A stretch of 64,000 nucleotides of DNA from M30B80 sp965656935 (GTDB taxonomy: Bacteria; Pseudomonadota; Alphaproteobacteria; Rhodobacterales; Rhodobacteraceae), in NCBI GenBank assembly GCA_965656935.1, contig CBFHMG010000002.1:62001-126000 (forward strand), in the 5' to 3' direction. The number at the start of each line of letters is the position of its first letter. Positions within the stretch are counted from its first letter, which is position 1. Position numbers and translations under genes: made by a program. Of the stretch, positions 44,068-52,039 are shown piece after piece. Below the pieces are notes generated by a model that saw nothing but the letters and a program-made list of their open reading frames with translations, ran no database searches and was not told the origin of the DNA.

Positions 44068-44345
44068 TGCTGTGCCTCCGCGCGTTGCAGGAGCGACCTG
44101 AAAATCGTTTCAGCCAAACCAATCCCCCCACGCTCGGTCAGGGCGCGGGCATGCTCCATCCGTAGCATAGATGAAAACTGCTCCTCCCCCTCACCGCCCC
44201 CGAAGGCGCCCCGCGCCTCACCGAAACGGGCTTGTTTGAGCATCTCGGCCAGAAAGGTTGCCTCAAGCTCTCGGGCAACTTCGCGCATACGCTCCACATC
44301 ATGGCCTGCCGAAACCCGCGGCGGCGCAATTTGATCCACATCCAT
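44064..44345 (-). CDS. flgJ: Rod-binding protein, FlgJ N-terminal domain type
   Basis: A 93-residue protein equivalent to the rod-capping half of FlgJ, without the muramidase half, as is usual in alphaproteobacteria. It shows A-R-E-L-E-A-T-F-L-A-E-M-L-K-Q-A near residue 25, then E-G-E-E-Q-F-S-S-M-L-R-M-E-H-A-R-A-L, and G-G-I-G-L-A-E-T-I at the end. I use ATG 44345; a TTG two codons earlier follows the same purine-rich TGAGG. It is divergent from fliK and overlaps the FlgN-like gene by four bases. Confidence 0.82.
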   Translation of the reverse strand: MDVDQIAPPRVSAGHDVERMREVARELEATFLAEMLKQARFGEARGAFGGGEGEEQFSSMLRMEHARALTERGGIGLAETIFRSLLQRAEAQQ

Positions 44346-44468
44346 CCTCAAATGCCTTCAATTCGAAGCAACTTTCCCGATCATCGCGGCACAGAGTAAA
44401 GATTTGGTAAGGCGTCGATGGAATTGTGCTGCAGCGAGACAGAAGGTCTTGGATGACAGAGGCAGGAC

Positions 44469-46199
44469 ATGGTCCCAATTCAAATGCTCAGCGCCATGCT
44501 CAACGAGCATCAGGTTTCCGAACCTGAAAACCTTGAGGCTGGTGAAGGAAGTTCCGAGTTTTTGGCGCTTTTTGAAGACGCCGCGCTGCCCCTTGATGAG
44601 GGCCCGCTAACGCTGCCCGATATCCCGCAAATGGCGATTGAACAGCCCCCAATAAGTTTTGGCAGTTCGATCAACACACCCCCTCCCCCACCAGAAGGCG
44701 GCAGCGATCTGCCTGCGAATGGAATGGGCCGTGAACCGGAGGTGACGCAACCTGTGCTTCGCGAATTGCCCAAGCAGGAGGTTGCAAGGCTGGCACCTCC
44801 CCAGGGGAGCGACGCCCGCCTCATCATGACCAAGGCGGCCGAACCGACAGCGCCTGAGCTTAGCGCGCGAATACCAATGGAAGGTTCTCAAAAGCGGGAT
44901 GAAGCGCCCATACCCACTGGCAGCGCGCAACCTTTGCCACCAATTGAGGTAGCACCAAGGGCGGAAGTTTCTGTAATCAACCCCAGCGTTTCGTTCACGC
45001 GGCCGCAAAGTGAGAGTGTGATTGAAACGCCAGTGAAAGGCATCCCCACTACGCCGGGAGCACAGGCTCGGATGGAAGATGTTGAACTGACGCCATCGCT
45101 TGAAAAGCCTCGTCTTCACTACAACCCCGAGCCTCATCACAATGAGCCAGTCACGCATAGTAAAGGCCAAGCCCCTATCGATGATAAGGCGCAAACGAAC
45201 GCCTTTTCGCCAATACAAGTAGAAAACAGAGGAGTCTTTGTAGCAGTGCTCCCAAAACAAGCGCCTACCAGTGCAACTACTGAGCCAACACAGACACAGA
45301 CACAGACACAGACACAGACACAGACACAGACACAGACACAGACACAGAAAATTGTCTCATATATCCGACTTGAGCCAGCACCACCTCTCAGCGCCTATCC
45401 ACGGCAATCTGTGCCAGTTGACGCACCAACCAAGACACAATCCCCCGAGCAAAAAACTCGCGCCTCGCTGCTACCACAGGTGGAAAAGCCCACCCCGAGG
45501 CTTGACCTAAAAGCCGCGGCTCAGCGGGATCACGGCCCTGAAATACGGCACCGCGAACTCCCCCCTCACGTGGGTTTTTCAGAAGCCGAAACCAGCACCA
45601 AAGCTCCGAGCACCGTTCAACTGCCCGAGGCCTCAATGACACAGGTTGAGCGCCCCACCACGCTTCACCCCGCGCTTCTGCATCAGCCAGATTTGGCAAT
45701 CGCCGCGCGCGAGGATACGCCAGATTTGATGTTTGGACCTGTCTCTCAGGCAGGTTCAGTTACCACTCCATCGGCCCCGACTGTCACGGCCGCCCCGCCT
45801 ACGCAGATCATGTCTCAGATCGTTTCAGCCGTTATGCCAAACGGCACCCAAATCACGCATGATCAGGTGACCGAGATTGCCCTCGACCCGCCCGAACTTG
45901 GGCGCGTCAGGATGGTTCTTTCGCAGATGGATACCGGACTTATCTCAATGACAGTGATCGCGGATAGGCCAGAAACCCTCGATCTGCTCCGTCGAAATGC
46001 CGATCTGCTGGCGCAGGAATTTGCGCAATCTGGTTTGGCTGGGTCCGAGTTTTCGTTTCAGGATGGCGGGCAGGGCAAGGCGGCCGAGCAGAGTGATATT
46101 CAGCGCACAGATGTGCCTTCATCGCTGGCCGAGCCGAGCGGCAGCCCTGCAACTCCAATTCCCCAATCCAAGACCAATGGTCTTGATCTGCGTTTGTAG
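44469..46199 (+). CDS. fliK: Flagellar hook-length control protein FliK
   Basis: Molecular ruler that sets hook length and switches export specificity. The 576-residue protein has a long, low-conservation, Pro/Thr/Gln-rich N-terminal part and the conserved FliK C-terminal domain (about 460-530) with L-D-P-P-E-L-G-R-V-R-M-V-L and D-L-L-R-R-N-A-D-L-L-A. Residues 274-293 are ten copies of Thr-Gln, encoded by a perfect hexanucleotide repeat. GAGGCAGGAC precedes the start; an alternative ATG is five codons in. flgD follows after 13 bp. Confidence 0.88.
   Translation: MVPIQMLSAMLNEHQVSEPENLEAGEGSSEFLALFEDAALPLDEGPLTLPDIPQMAIEQPPISFGSSINTPPPPPEGGSDLPANGMGREPEVTQPVLRELPKQEVARLAPPQGSDARLIMTKAAEPTAPELSARIPMEGSQKRDEAPIPTGSAQPLPPIEVAPRAEVSVINPSVSFTRPQSESVIETPVKGIPTTPGAQARMEDVELTPSLEKPRLHYNPEPHHNEPVTHSKGQAPIDDKAQTNAFSPIQVENRGVFVAVLPKQAPTSATTEPTQTQTQTQTQTQTQTQTQTQKIVSYIRLEPAPPLSAYPRQSVPVDAPTKTQSPEQKTRASLLPQVEKPTPRLDLKAAAQRDHGPEIRHRELPPHVGFSEAETSTKAPSTVQLPEASMTQVERPTTLHPALLHQPDLAIAAREDTPDLMFGPVSQAGSVTTPSAPTVTAAPPTQIMSQIVSAVMPNGTQITHDQVTEIALDPPELGRVRMVLSQMDTGLISMTVIADRPETLDLLRRNADLLAQEFAQSGLAGSEFSFQDGGQGKAAEQSDIQRTDVPSSLAEPSGSPATPIPQSKTNGLDLRL
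45288..45347 (+). repeat. Hexanucleotide microsatellite (ACACAG)x10 in fliK
   Basis: Sixty bases made of ten perfect copies of ACACAG, in frame with fliK and encoding (Thr-Gln)x10. As the unit is six bases, gain or loss of copies keeps the frame and changes the FliK ruler by two residues per copy. Confidence 0.95.
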
Positions 46200-46212
46200 A
46201 AAGGCACCCAGA

Positions 46213-46875
46213 ATGGAACCCCTTCAAAACACAACAACCCTATCGTCCAACAGCACCAGCAACGCATCCGCTGCGCCTGTAATCTCATCGGATTTCGAGA
46301 CGTTCTTGCGCATGCTGACAACTCAAATCCAAAACCAAGACCCCCTCAACCCGATGGAGTCGACCGAATTTGCGACCCAACTCGCAACCTTTTCAGGGGT
46401 TGAGCAGCAGGTGCGCACTAATGACTTGCTACAAGAGCTTCAGACCAATTCCGCGGCCTCAGAAATGGGGCAATTTGCGAATTGGCTCGGGATGGAGGTT
46501 CGCGCCAGCGCACCGGCGCAATTTACCGGCACACCCTTGACGCTATCGGCGGTTCCGCATGCGCAAGCCGATCGCATGGAGCTGGTTGTCAGCGATGAAA
46601 ACGGCCTGCCCGTTCAGACTTTGCCGATCCCGATTGGTGACAGTAATTTCACTTGGGCAGGTGTCGGCAATTCGGGTGACCCTTTGGGGCAAGGGCTTTA
46701 TAGCTTCAGTACCCGCGCCTATGCAGGTGAAACCCTTTTGGAGGAGCGTTCAGCCCTCACCTATTCGCGCGTCACCGAGGCGAAGCTGCAAGACGGCGAA
46801 GTATGGCTGACGCTTTCAGGCGGGGCGAATATCCGCGCCTCCGAGGCCCAAGGCTTGCGCGTGCCCAATTCCTAG
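46213..46875 (+). CDS. flgD: Flagellar basal-body rod modification protein FlgD
   Basis: Hook-cap scaffold needed for hook assembly. The 220-residue protein has the FlgD N-terminal pattern F-L-R-M-L-T-T-Q-I-Q-N-Q-D-P-L-N-P-M near residue 32, followed by A-T-Q-L-A-T-F-S-G-V-E-Q-Q, then a beta-rich FLN/TUD-like part. It is 13 bp after fliK and probably in the same transcript. It converges on ubiB with overlapping stops. Confidence 0.93.
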   Translation: MEPLQNTTTLSSNSTSNASAAPVISSDFETFLRMLTTQIQNQDPLNPMESTEFATQLATFSGVEQQVRTNDLLQELQTNSAASEMGQFANWLGMEVRASAPAQFTGTPLTLSAVPHAQADRMELVVSDENGLPVQTLPIPIGDSNFTWAGVGNSGDPLGQGLYSFSTRAYAGETLLEERSALTYSRVTEAKLQDGEVWLTLSGGANIRASEAQGLRVPNS

Positions 46876-48401
46876 AACAATTGCGCCAGCGCTACGATTG
46901 CCCCTGCAAATCCAAACCCAATCGCTGCATAGCCAAGCCTTTCGGGCCAACGGCGGCGCGGTTTTTCGGGCTGCGGATTGACCTGCGCCAAAAGGGCGGC
47001 CTCGGCCAGTTGCGGCAAGCGCGGGCCAAAGCGCGCGAGCACGCGGGCGGTCTTGAACATATCGGTCAGCACGGCTTTGGGGCCAACACTTTTGGCGATG
47101 TAATCTTCGACAATCGGCTTGGCCACGTCCCAGATATTGATATGCGGATCAAGCGAGCGCGCCACACCTTCAACCACCACCATTGTGCGTTGCAGCAAGA
47201 TCAGCTCGGTTCTGGTTTCCATGCCGAATTTCTCGGTCACATCGAACAGATAACTCAGCAAGCGCCCCATTGAAATCTGGCTGGCATCCATCCCGAAAAT
47301 CGGCTCCCCTACCGAGCGGAGGGCCTGCGCAAATTGATCAATATCGCGGTCGGCAGGGACATAGCCTGCCTCAAAATGCACCTCGGCGACGCGGCGGTAA
47401 TCCTTGCGGATGAAACCTATCAAAATCTCGGCATAAACGCGGCGCGTATATTCATCGAGCCGCCCCATAATGCCGAAATCCAGCGCGATAATCTCGCCTT
47501 TGGGGCCGACTTTCAGGTTTCCCTGATGCATATCAGCATGGAAATACCCATCCCGCAGGGCATGGCGCAAAAACATCTGCAAGACACGTGCCCCAAGCGC
47601 GCGCTTATCGTGACCCGCCGCCTCAATCGCTTGGTTATCGCCAAGGGGAAGCCCATTGGCCCAACTCAGCGTCATCACTTGCCGCGTCGACAGGCCCCAA
47701 ACAACATGGGGCACTTCGAAACCATCGTCTTTGGCTGTGTTGGCTGCAAACTCACCCGCAGCGGCCGCCTCGGTCCGCAGATCTAGTTCCAGCTGCACAA
47801 CGCTGTCAAAATGCTCGACCACTTCACGGGGGCGCAAACGACGCGAGGACGGCGAAAGTGTTTCCACAAGCCAGGCTATCAGAAAGAACGCATCTACATC
47901 CTTGCGAAAGGCCCGCGCGATGTTGGGGCGCAAAACCTTTACGGCAACATCCTGCCCTGTTGCCGCCAAACGTGCGCGATGGACTTGCGCGATTGAAGCG
48001 GCCGCAATCGGTTCGGAAAACTCCGAGAACACCTCTTCGAGAGGGCGCTCCAGCTCCGAGGCGATGACCCGCTTGGCTTTCTCATTTGAGAAAGGTGGCA
48101 GTTGGTCCTGCAAGACCCGCAATTCAGAGGCGAGTTCATTGCCAATAAAATCAGGCCGCGTCGACAGAATCTGACCGAATTTAATATAAGCAGGCCCAAG
48201 CGCTGTCAGCGCGCGCGGCACGGGCGGAAGGTTTGTGTCGCCCTTCAATCCAAGCCATGCAAAGGGAAGGCCCAGAACACGCGCGGCAATTCGCAAGGAT
48301 CGGGGGGCGTTCATCGCCTCAAGCGCGACACGCATGGCGCCCGTACGCTCGAATGTGGCGCCCGTGCGGATGACCCGCCAGATGTTATGAGGACCCCGCA
48401 T
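46872..48401 (-). CDS. ubiB: UbiB-family (ADCK/ABC1) protein of ubiquinone synthesis
   Basis: Atypical kinase-like protein required for ubiquinone biosynthesis. The 509-residue protein has Y-I-K-F-G-Q-I-L-S-T-R-P-D near residue 70 (the KxGQ motif), the Ala-rich loop A-A-A-S-I-A-Q-V-H-R, D-M-H-Q-G-N near 282 and D-F-G-I-M-G-R-L near 305, and two C-terminal membrane helices. M-R-G-P-H-N (48401) is the likely start, four bases after the ubiE stop; a longer frame reaches 48443. Confidence 0.94.
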   Translation of the reverse strand: MRGPHNIWRVIRTGATFERTGAMRVALEAMNAPRSLRIAARVLGLPFAWLGLKGDTNLPPVPRALTALGPAYIKFGQILSTRPDFIGNELASELRVLQDQLPPFSNEKAKRVIASELERPLEEVFSEFSEPIAAASIAQVHRARLAATGQDVAVKVLRPNIARAFRKDVDAFFLIAWLVETLSPSSRRLRPREVVEHFDSVVQLELDLRTEAAAAGEFAANTAKDDGFEVPHVVWGLSTRQVMTLSWANGLPLGDNQAIEAAGHDKRALGARVLQMFLRHALRDGYFHADMHQGNLKVGPKGEIIALDFGIMGRLDEYTRRVYAEILIGFIRKDYRRVAEVHFEAGYVPADRDIDQFAQALRSVGEPIFGMDASQISMGRLLSYLFDVTEKFGMETRTELILLQRTMVVVEGVARSLDPHINIWDVAKPIVEDYIAKSVGPKAVLTDMFKTARVLARFGPRLPQLAEAALLAQVNPQPEKPRRRWPERLGYAAIGFGFAGAIVALAQLF

Positions 48402-48405
48402 CGCG

Positions 48406-49158
48406 CTAGATTTTCCAACCGCTATGCAAGGCCGCAATGCCAAAGCTGAAATTGCGATAGCTCACATTCTCGAAACCCGCGTTTCTGATCAGCGCGGCAA
48501 AGCTGTCTTGATCAGGGAAATTACGGATCGACTCGACCAGATATTGATAGCTGTCGCGATCATTGGCGATCATCTGGCCCATACGCGGGATCACGTTGAA
48601 GGAATAAAGATCATAGAGTTTCTGCAGCCCTGCATTGGGCAATTGGCTGAACTCCAGCACCATCAAACGACCACCAGGCTTCAGGACGCGAAACGCCTCG
48701 GATAGCGCATCAGGGATGCGGGTGACATTCCGAATGCCGAAGCTGATCGTATACACGTCAAAGCTGTTATCATCAAAAGGCAGGTCCATCGCATCACCGA
48801 CCACCCAATCGAGCTTTTCCGACATCCGCTCGGCCTCGGCCCGTTTCTGGCCTTCGATCAACATTGATTCCGTCATATCAAACACGGTGGCCTGCGCCTC
48901 GGGCGCGCGTTTGAGGAAGCGGAACGCGATATCGCCCGTGCCGCCCGCGACATCGAGCAGCTTTTGACCAGCCCGTGGCGCCAACCAATCCATCATCGCA
49001 TCTTTCCAGATACGGTGGATGCCAACGCTCATGACATCGTTCATAACGTCATAACGGCTGGCGACATTGGTGAAGACGCCATGCACCATGCCGGCCTTTT
49101 GGTCTTCATCGACTGTTTGGAACCCGAAATGGGTGGTGCTGTTTGTCTTATCGCTCAT
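48406..49158 (-). CDS. ubiE: Demethylmenaquinone/2-methoxy-6-polyprenyl-benzoquinol methyltransferase
   Basis: C-methyltransferase of ubiquinone (and menaquinone) synthesis. The 250-residue protein has H-F-G-F-Q-T-V near the start, Y-D-V-M-N-D-V-M-S near 35, the SAM-binding L-L-D-V-A-G-G-T-G-D-I near 66, and the UbiE signatures S-F-G-I-R-N-V-T and R-V-L-K-P-G-G-R. I choose M-S-D-K-T-N (49158), preceded by AAGGG, over ATGs further upstream. It is followed by ubiB and is divergent from mutM. Confidence 0.95.
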   Translation of the reverse strand: MSDKTNSTTHFGFQTVDEDQKAGMVHGVFTNVASRYDVMNDVMSVGIHRIWKDAMMDWLAPRAGQKLLDVAGGTGDIAFRFLKRAPEAQATVFDMTESMLIEGQKRAEAERMSEKLDWVVGDAMDLPFDDNSFDVYTISFGIRNVTRIPDALSEAFRVLKPGGRLMVLEFSQLPNAGLQKLYDLYSFNVIPRMGQMIANDRDSYQYLVESIRNFPDQDSFAALIRNAGFENVSYRNFSFGIAALHSGWKI

Positions 49159-49245
49159 GGGCCCTTGCCCTCCGTTCATCCTGCCCCTTCTTATAGAGGC
49201 CTCAGACGCCGTTACAATGCGGCCCGAAGACAAGGAAAGCCCGCT

Positions 49246-50112
49246 TTGCCCGAACTTCCAGAAGTCGAGACAGTCCGTCGCGGCCTTGAACCCGTCCTGT
49301 CAGGCATCAAAATTGCCCGCGCAGATGTGCGCAGACCCGATTTGCGCTGGCCCTTTCCAGAACGGATGGCCGAGCGCCTGACAGGGGCTGTCATCACGCA
49401 ATTGCGGCGGCGTTCGAAATATATTCTCGCCGACCTCGATACTGGCGAGACGCTTTTGATCCATCTGGGCATGTCTGGCCGGATGCTGATCTCCACCCCT
49501 GAAGGCGAACAAGACACGCCTGGCCAATTCCACCATGAGCACCAAGCGGTCGGTAAGCATGACCATGTCATACTGGATATGGAGACGGGCGCGCGGATCA
49601 CTTTCAACGATGCCCGCCGCTTTGGCGCTATGGACCTGATGGATACAGCGCAACAGGACGACCATTGGCTTTTGTCGAAACTGGGGCCCGAACCGCTGGG
49701 GAATGCCTTCAATGACACGCATCTCGTCACACGCCTGAAAGGGCGCAAGACGCCGATAAAATCGGCCCTGCTTGATCAACGAATCGTCGCGGGCCTTGGG
49801 AATATCTATGTCTGCGAAGCGCTTTTTCGTGCAGGTATTTCGCCAAAGAAAATGGCAGGCCAGATTTCAGCGCGGCGCGTGGCAGGCTTGGTGCCCATCA
49901 TCCGCGAGATTCTGGAGGAAGCGATTCAATCGGGCGGCTCTTCCCTGCGGGATTACCGCCAAACGGATGGCGAATTAGGGTATTTTCAGCATAATTTCCG
50001 CGTCTATGGCCGCGAGAGCGAGGCCTGCGTAACTGACGGATGTGAAAAACAAATTCTACGAATTACCCAATCGGGACGATCCAGTTTCTACTGCCCCCAT
50101 TGCCAAAGATAG
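49246..50112 (+). CDS. mutM: Formamidopyrimidine-DNA glycosylase
   Basis: Removes 8-oxoguanine and ring-opened purines. After the initiator the protein reads P-E-L-P-E-V-E-T-V-R, where the N-terminal Pro is the catalytic nucleophile; this fixes the start at the TTG codon 49246, with AAGGAAA seven bases upstream. The 288-residue protein also has N-D-A-R-R-F-G near 125, the H2TH segment G-L-G-N-I-Y-V-C-E-A-L, and a C-terminal zinc finger with C-x4-C and C-P-H-C. Confidence 0.96.
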   Translation: MPELPEVETVRRGLEPVLSGIKIARADVRRPDLRWPFPERMAERLTGAVITQLRRRSKYILADLDTGETLLIHLGMSGRMLISTPEGEQDTPGQFHHEHQAVGKHDHVILDMETGARITFNDARRFGAMDLMDTAQQDDHWLLSKLGPEPLGNAFNDTHLVTRLKGRKTPIKSALLDQRIVAGLGNIYVCEALFRAGISPKKMAGQISARRVAGLVPIIREILEEAIQSGGSSLRDYRQTDGELGYFQHNFRVYGRESEACVTDGCEKQILRITQSGRSSFYCPHCQR

Positions 50113-50178
50113 CTTGATCATGGGGTCCAGACTGTTAAGCCTGCGCATCTGAAACAGACCAAATGTGGACATACCGGA

Positions 50179-50955
50179 ATGGCCTACGAGACGCTGATCG
50201 TCGAAATTGAAGATCATATCTGCCTGATCAAGCTGAACCGCCCCGACGCCATGAATGCCTTGAGCAGTCAATTGCTCGGCGAATTGAGCAAAGCGGTTCA
50301 AGCAGCGGACAGCAACGATAAGGTGCGGGTGATTGTTCTGACAGGCTCCGAGAAGGCCTTTGCCGCTGGCGCTGATATCAAGGAAATGGCCGACAAAAGC
50401 TTTGTGGATGTCTTCACCGAGGATATGTTCACCGAAGATACCGACCGCCTGCTGCGCTGCCGCAAACCCATCATTGCAGCCGTTGCAGGCTATGCCCTTG
50501 GTGGCGGATGTGAACTGGCCATGATGTGTGATTTCATTATCGCCGCGGATAACGCGAAATTCGGCCAGCCCGAGATCAATCTTGGTGTGATCGCTGGCAT
50601 CGGCGGCACACAAAGGCTCACACGGTTTGTTGGCAAATCAAAGTCGATGGATATGCATCTAACCGGCCGCTTCATGACCGCTGATGAAGCGGAACGCTCA
50701 GGCCTTGTAAGCCGCGTTGTGCCTGCCAAGAAGCTGATCGAAGAGGCCATGGCGACCGCGCAAAAAATCGCTGAGAAATCGGCGCTGACCGTGGTTGCTG
50801 CCAAAGAGGCCGTGAACCGCAGCTATGAGACAACTTTGGCCGAAGGCCTTTTGTTCGAGCGGCGGCTGTTTCAATCTTTGTTCGCGACCGAAGATCAGAA
50901 AGAAGGGATGCACGCCTTCCTCGATAAGCGCGAGCCGCAATTCCGCGATAAATAA
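50179..50955 (+). CDS. Enoyl-CoA hydratase (crotonase family)
   Basis: A 258-residue crotonase with N-R-P-D-A-M-N-A-L near residue 16, the oxyanion-hole segment A-F-A-A-G-A-D-I-K-E near 60, A-G-Y-A-L-G-G-G-C-E-L near 103 (catalytic Glu in G-C-E) and P-E-I-N-L-G-V-I near 130 (second Glu). Both catalytic glutamates of the short-chain hydratases are in place. It could serve beta-oxidation or the crotonyl-CoA step of the ethylmalonyl-CoA pathway; sequence alone does not decide. Its position between mutM and rpsT near dnaA is usual for the order. Confidence 0.9.
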   Translation: MAYETLIVEIEDHICLIKLNRPDAMNALSSQLLGELSKAVQAADSNDKVRVIVLTGSEKAFAAGADIKEMADKSFVDVFTEDMFTEDTDRLLRCRKPIIAAVAGYALGGGCELAMMCDFIIAADNAKFGQPEINLGVIAGIGGTQRLTRFVGKSKSMDMHLTGRFMTADEAERSGLVSRVVPAKKLIEEAMATAQKIAEKSALTVVAAKEAVNRSYETTLAEGLLFERRLFQSLFATEDQKEGMHAFLDKREPQFRDK

Positions 50956-51119
50956 TCAGCAGCATTTGGGGCTTTTCTTTTAGGGCGAAGTCCCTTAAAT
51001 CGCCCCGATACATGCGCGTGAGGCCCGCCAAGGCCAGATTCGGCCGGTTCCAAAACCCGGCGTTGGGGCTCAATGCGCTATAGAAACACTATTGAGACCC
51101 GACGAAAGGGAACTGAACC

Positions 51120-51386
51120 ATGGCTAATTCGCCTCAGGCAAAAAAGCGCGCCCGCCAGAATGAGCGCCGCTTCGCCGTAAACAAAGCACGCCGTTCGCGT
51201 ATCCGCACCTTCCTGCGTAAGACAGAAGAAGCAATCGCGTCCGGTGATCAGGCAGCTGCAAAAGCCGCCCTGATCGAAGTACAGCCCGAACTGATGCGCG
51301 GCGTCACAAAGGGTGTGTTGCACAAGAACACCGTTGCGCGGAAAATTTCGCGTCTCTCGGCGCGGGTCAAGGCTCTCGGCAACTAA
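51120..51386 (+). CDS. rpsT: Ribosomal protein S20
   Basis: Small-subunit ribosomal protein that binds 16S rRNA. The 88-residue basic protein starts M-A-N-S-P-Q-A-K-K-R-A-R-Q-N and has R-R-S-R-I-R-T-F-L-R-K near residue 25 and G-V-L-H-K-N-T-V-A-R-K-I-S-R-L at the end. It is followed by a strong terminator and then the dnaA leader. Confidence 0.97.
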   Translation: MANSPQAKKRARQNERRFAVNKARRSRIRTFLRKTEEAIASGDQAAAKAALIEVQPELMRGVTKGVLHKNTVARKISRLSARVKALGN

Positions 51387-51412
51387 GCCGACCCAATTAT
51401 TGCCCTTGTTTT

Positions 51413-51443
51413 AAAGGCGTCCCGCATGGGGCGTCTTTTTTTT
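51413..51443 (+). terminator. Rho-independent terminator after rpsT
   Basis: Eleven-base-pair stem (AAAGGCGTCCC with GGGGCGTCTTT, two G-U pairs) around a GCAT loop, followed by an unbroken T run. It begins 26 bp after the rpsT stop. Confidence 0.88.
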
Positions 51444-51522
51444 GTGACTGAAATTGGTTGTCTATCAAAGCGCTAACCCTGCTGGCCGGGATTCGGTTTT
51501 CATTAAGGTTAGAGTCAAGCGC

Positions 51523-51551
51523 GAAGATTGGTTGCGAGCGCGCCAATCTTC
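51523..51551. repeat. Inverted repeat in the dnaA leader
   Basis: Perfect 9-bp arms GAAGATTGG (51523-51531) and CCAATCTTC (51543-51551) with an 11-base spacer. It may be a protein-binding site or an RNA hairpin, about 490 bp before dnaA. Confidence 0.5.
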
Positions 51552-51625
51552 CCGCTAGTGTCTCTGAGCGATTCAAATTGTCTGGGGGGACATTTAGGGT
51601 AAGCACGGGCCTCGGCCCGCGAGTA

Positions 51626-51641
51626 TTGGACACCTGTCCAA
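51626..51641. promoter_or_regulatory. 16-bp palindrome in the dnaA leader
   Basis: TTGGACA-CC-TGTCCAA, a 16-base palindrome with seven perfect pairs, of the kind bound by dimeric regulators. A second short palindrome, TTTGCA-GAT-TGCAAA, lies at 51656-51670. No regulator is known for either. Confidence 0.4.
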
Positions 51642-51890
51642 AAGCTGCGCGGGAGTTTGCAGATTGCAAATCTCAGGTCTGTGTTTGGTGGTTTCGGGCA
51701 CAAGATCCGATAGTTCACCATATCGACGACTGACCAACGCGGTCAGGCAAGCGATATACCCAAAAATGTCTGGTAACCCAAAGTTTGTTAAATCGATGGA
51801 ATCGGAGCGGAGCGGAACAACAGGGCCGCATGTTCTGATTTTTGTTGATTGTCGGTGTGTCTTTCACGCCTCTCAAGCTTTGGTCCAAGA

Positions 51891-51937
51891 CTTTTGAACA
51901 AGGGGGCATGATGCGATCTGCATCATCTTGTTCGAAA
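51891..51937 (+). repeat. Long hairpin upstream of dnaA
   Basis: A 47-base hairpin: outer arms of 12 pairs (CTTTTGAACAAG with CTTGTTCGAAAG, one G-U), a five-base bulge GGGGC on the 5' side, inner arms of 7 perfect pairs (ATGATGC with GCATCAT) and a five-base GATCT loop. It ends about 100 bp before the dnaA start codon, so it could be in the dnaA mRNA leader. Confidence 0.7.
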
Positions 51938-52039
51938 GTTTGCAGGCCGTCTTGATAAGCATAAACAGTGTCAAGAGCGCCGCAGTTAGATGGCGCGAAG
52001 ATTGCATATTTGCGATCAAAAAGAAGAAGTGGGTTAACG

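Larger units (their letters stand above)
51387..52039. other. dnaA leader / possible origin region
   Basis: A 653-bp gap between rpsT and dnaA with no convincing gene. It holds the rpsT terminator and several strong inverted repeats listed separately, plus three GANTC sites (GATTC near 51490 and 51560, GAATC near 51799), the CcrM methylation target used in alphaproteobacteria. I find no clear TTATCCACA-type DnaA box, so I do not call an origin. The placement beside dnaA-dnaN-recF still makes an origin possible. Confidence 0.55.

Noticed and set aside
44395..44425. Sigma-28 promoter (TAAAGATT ... GTCGATGG) ahead of fliK
   Set aside because: The half-sites resemble the consensus but the spacing is about two bases short and the -10 part is weak.
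45288..45347. CRISPR-like or tandem repeat array
   Set aside because: The unit is six bases with no spacers and lies in frame inside fliK; it is a coding microsatellite.
51458..51897. Two overlapping plus-strand frames and one minus-strand frame (68-136 codons) in the dnaA leader
   Set aside because: They lack ribosome binding sites, have unusual composition and no recognisable features, and lie over the hairpins; likely chance frames.
51387..52039. Origin of replication (oriC)
   Set aside because: The location beside dnaA is suggestive, but I find no convincing cluster of DnaA boxes or an AT-rich unwinding element, so I do not call it.
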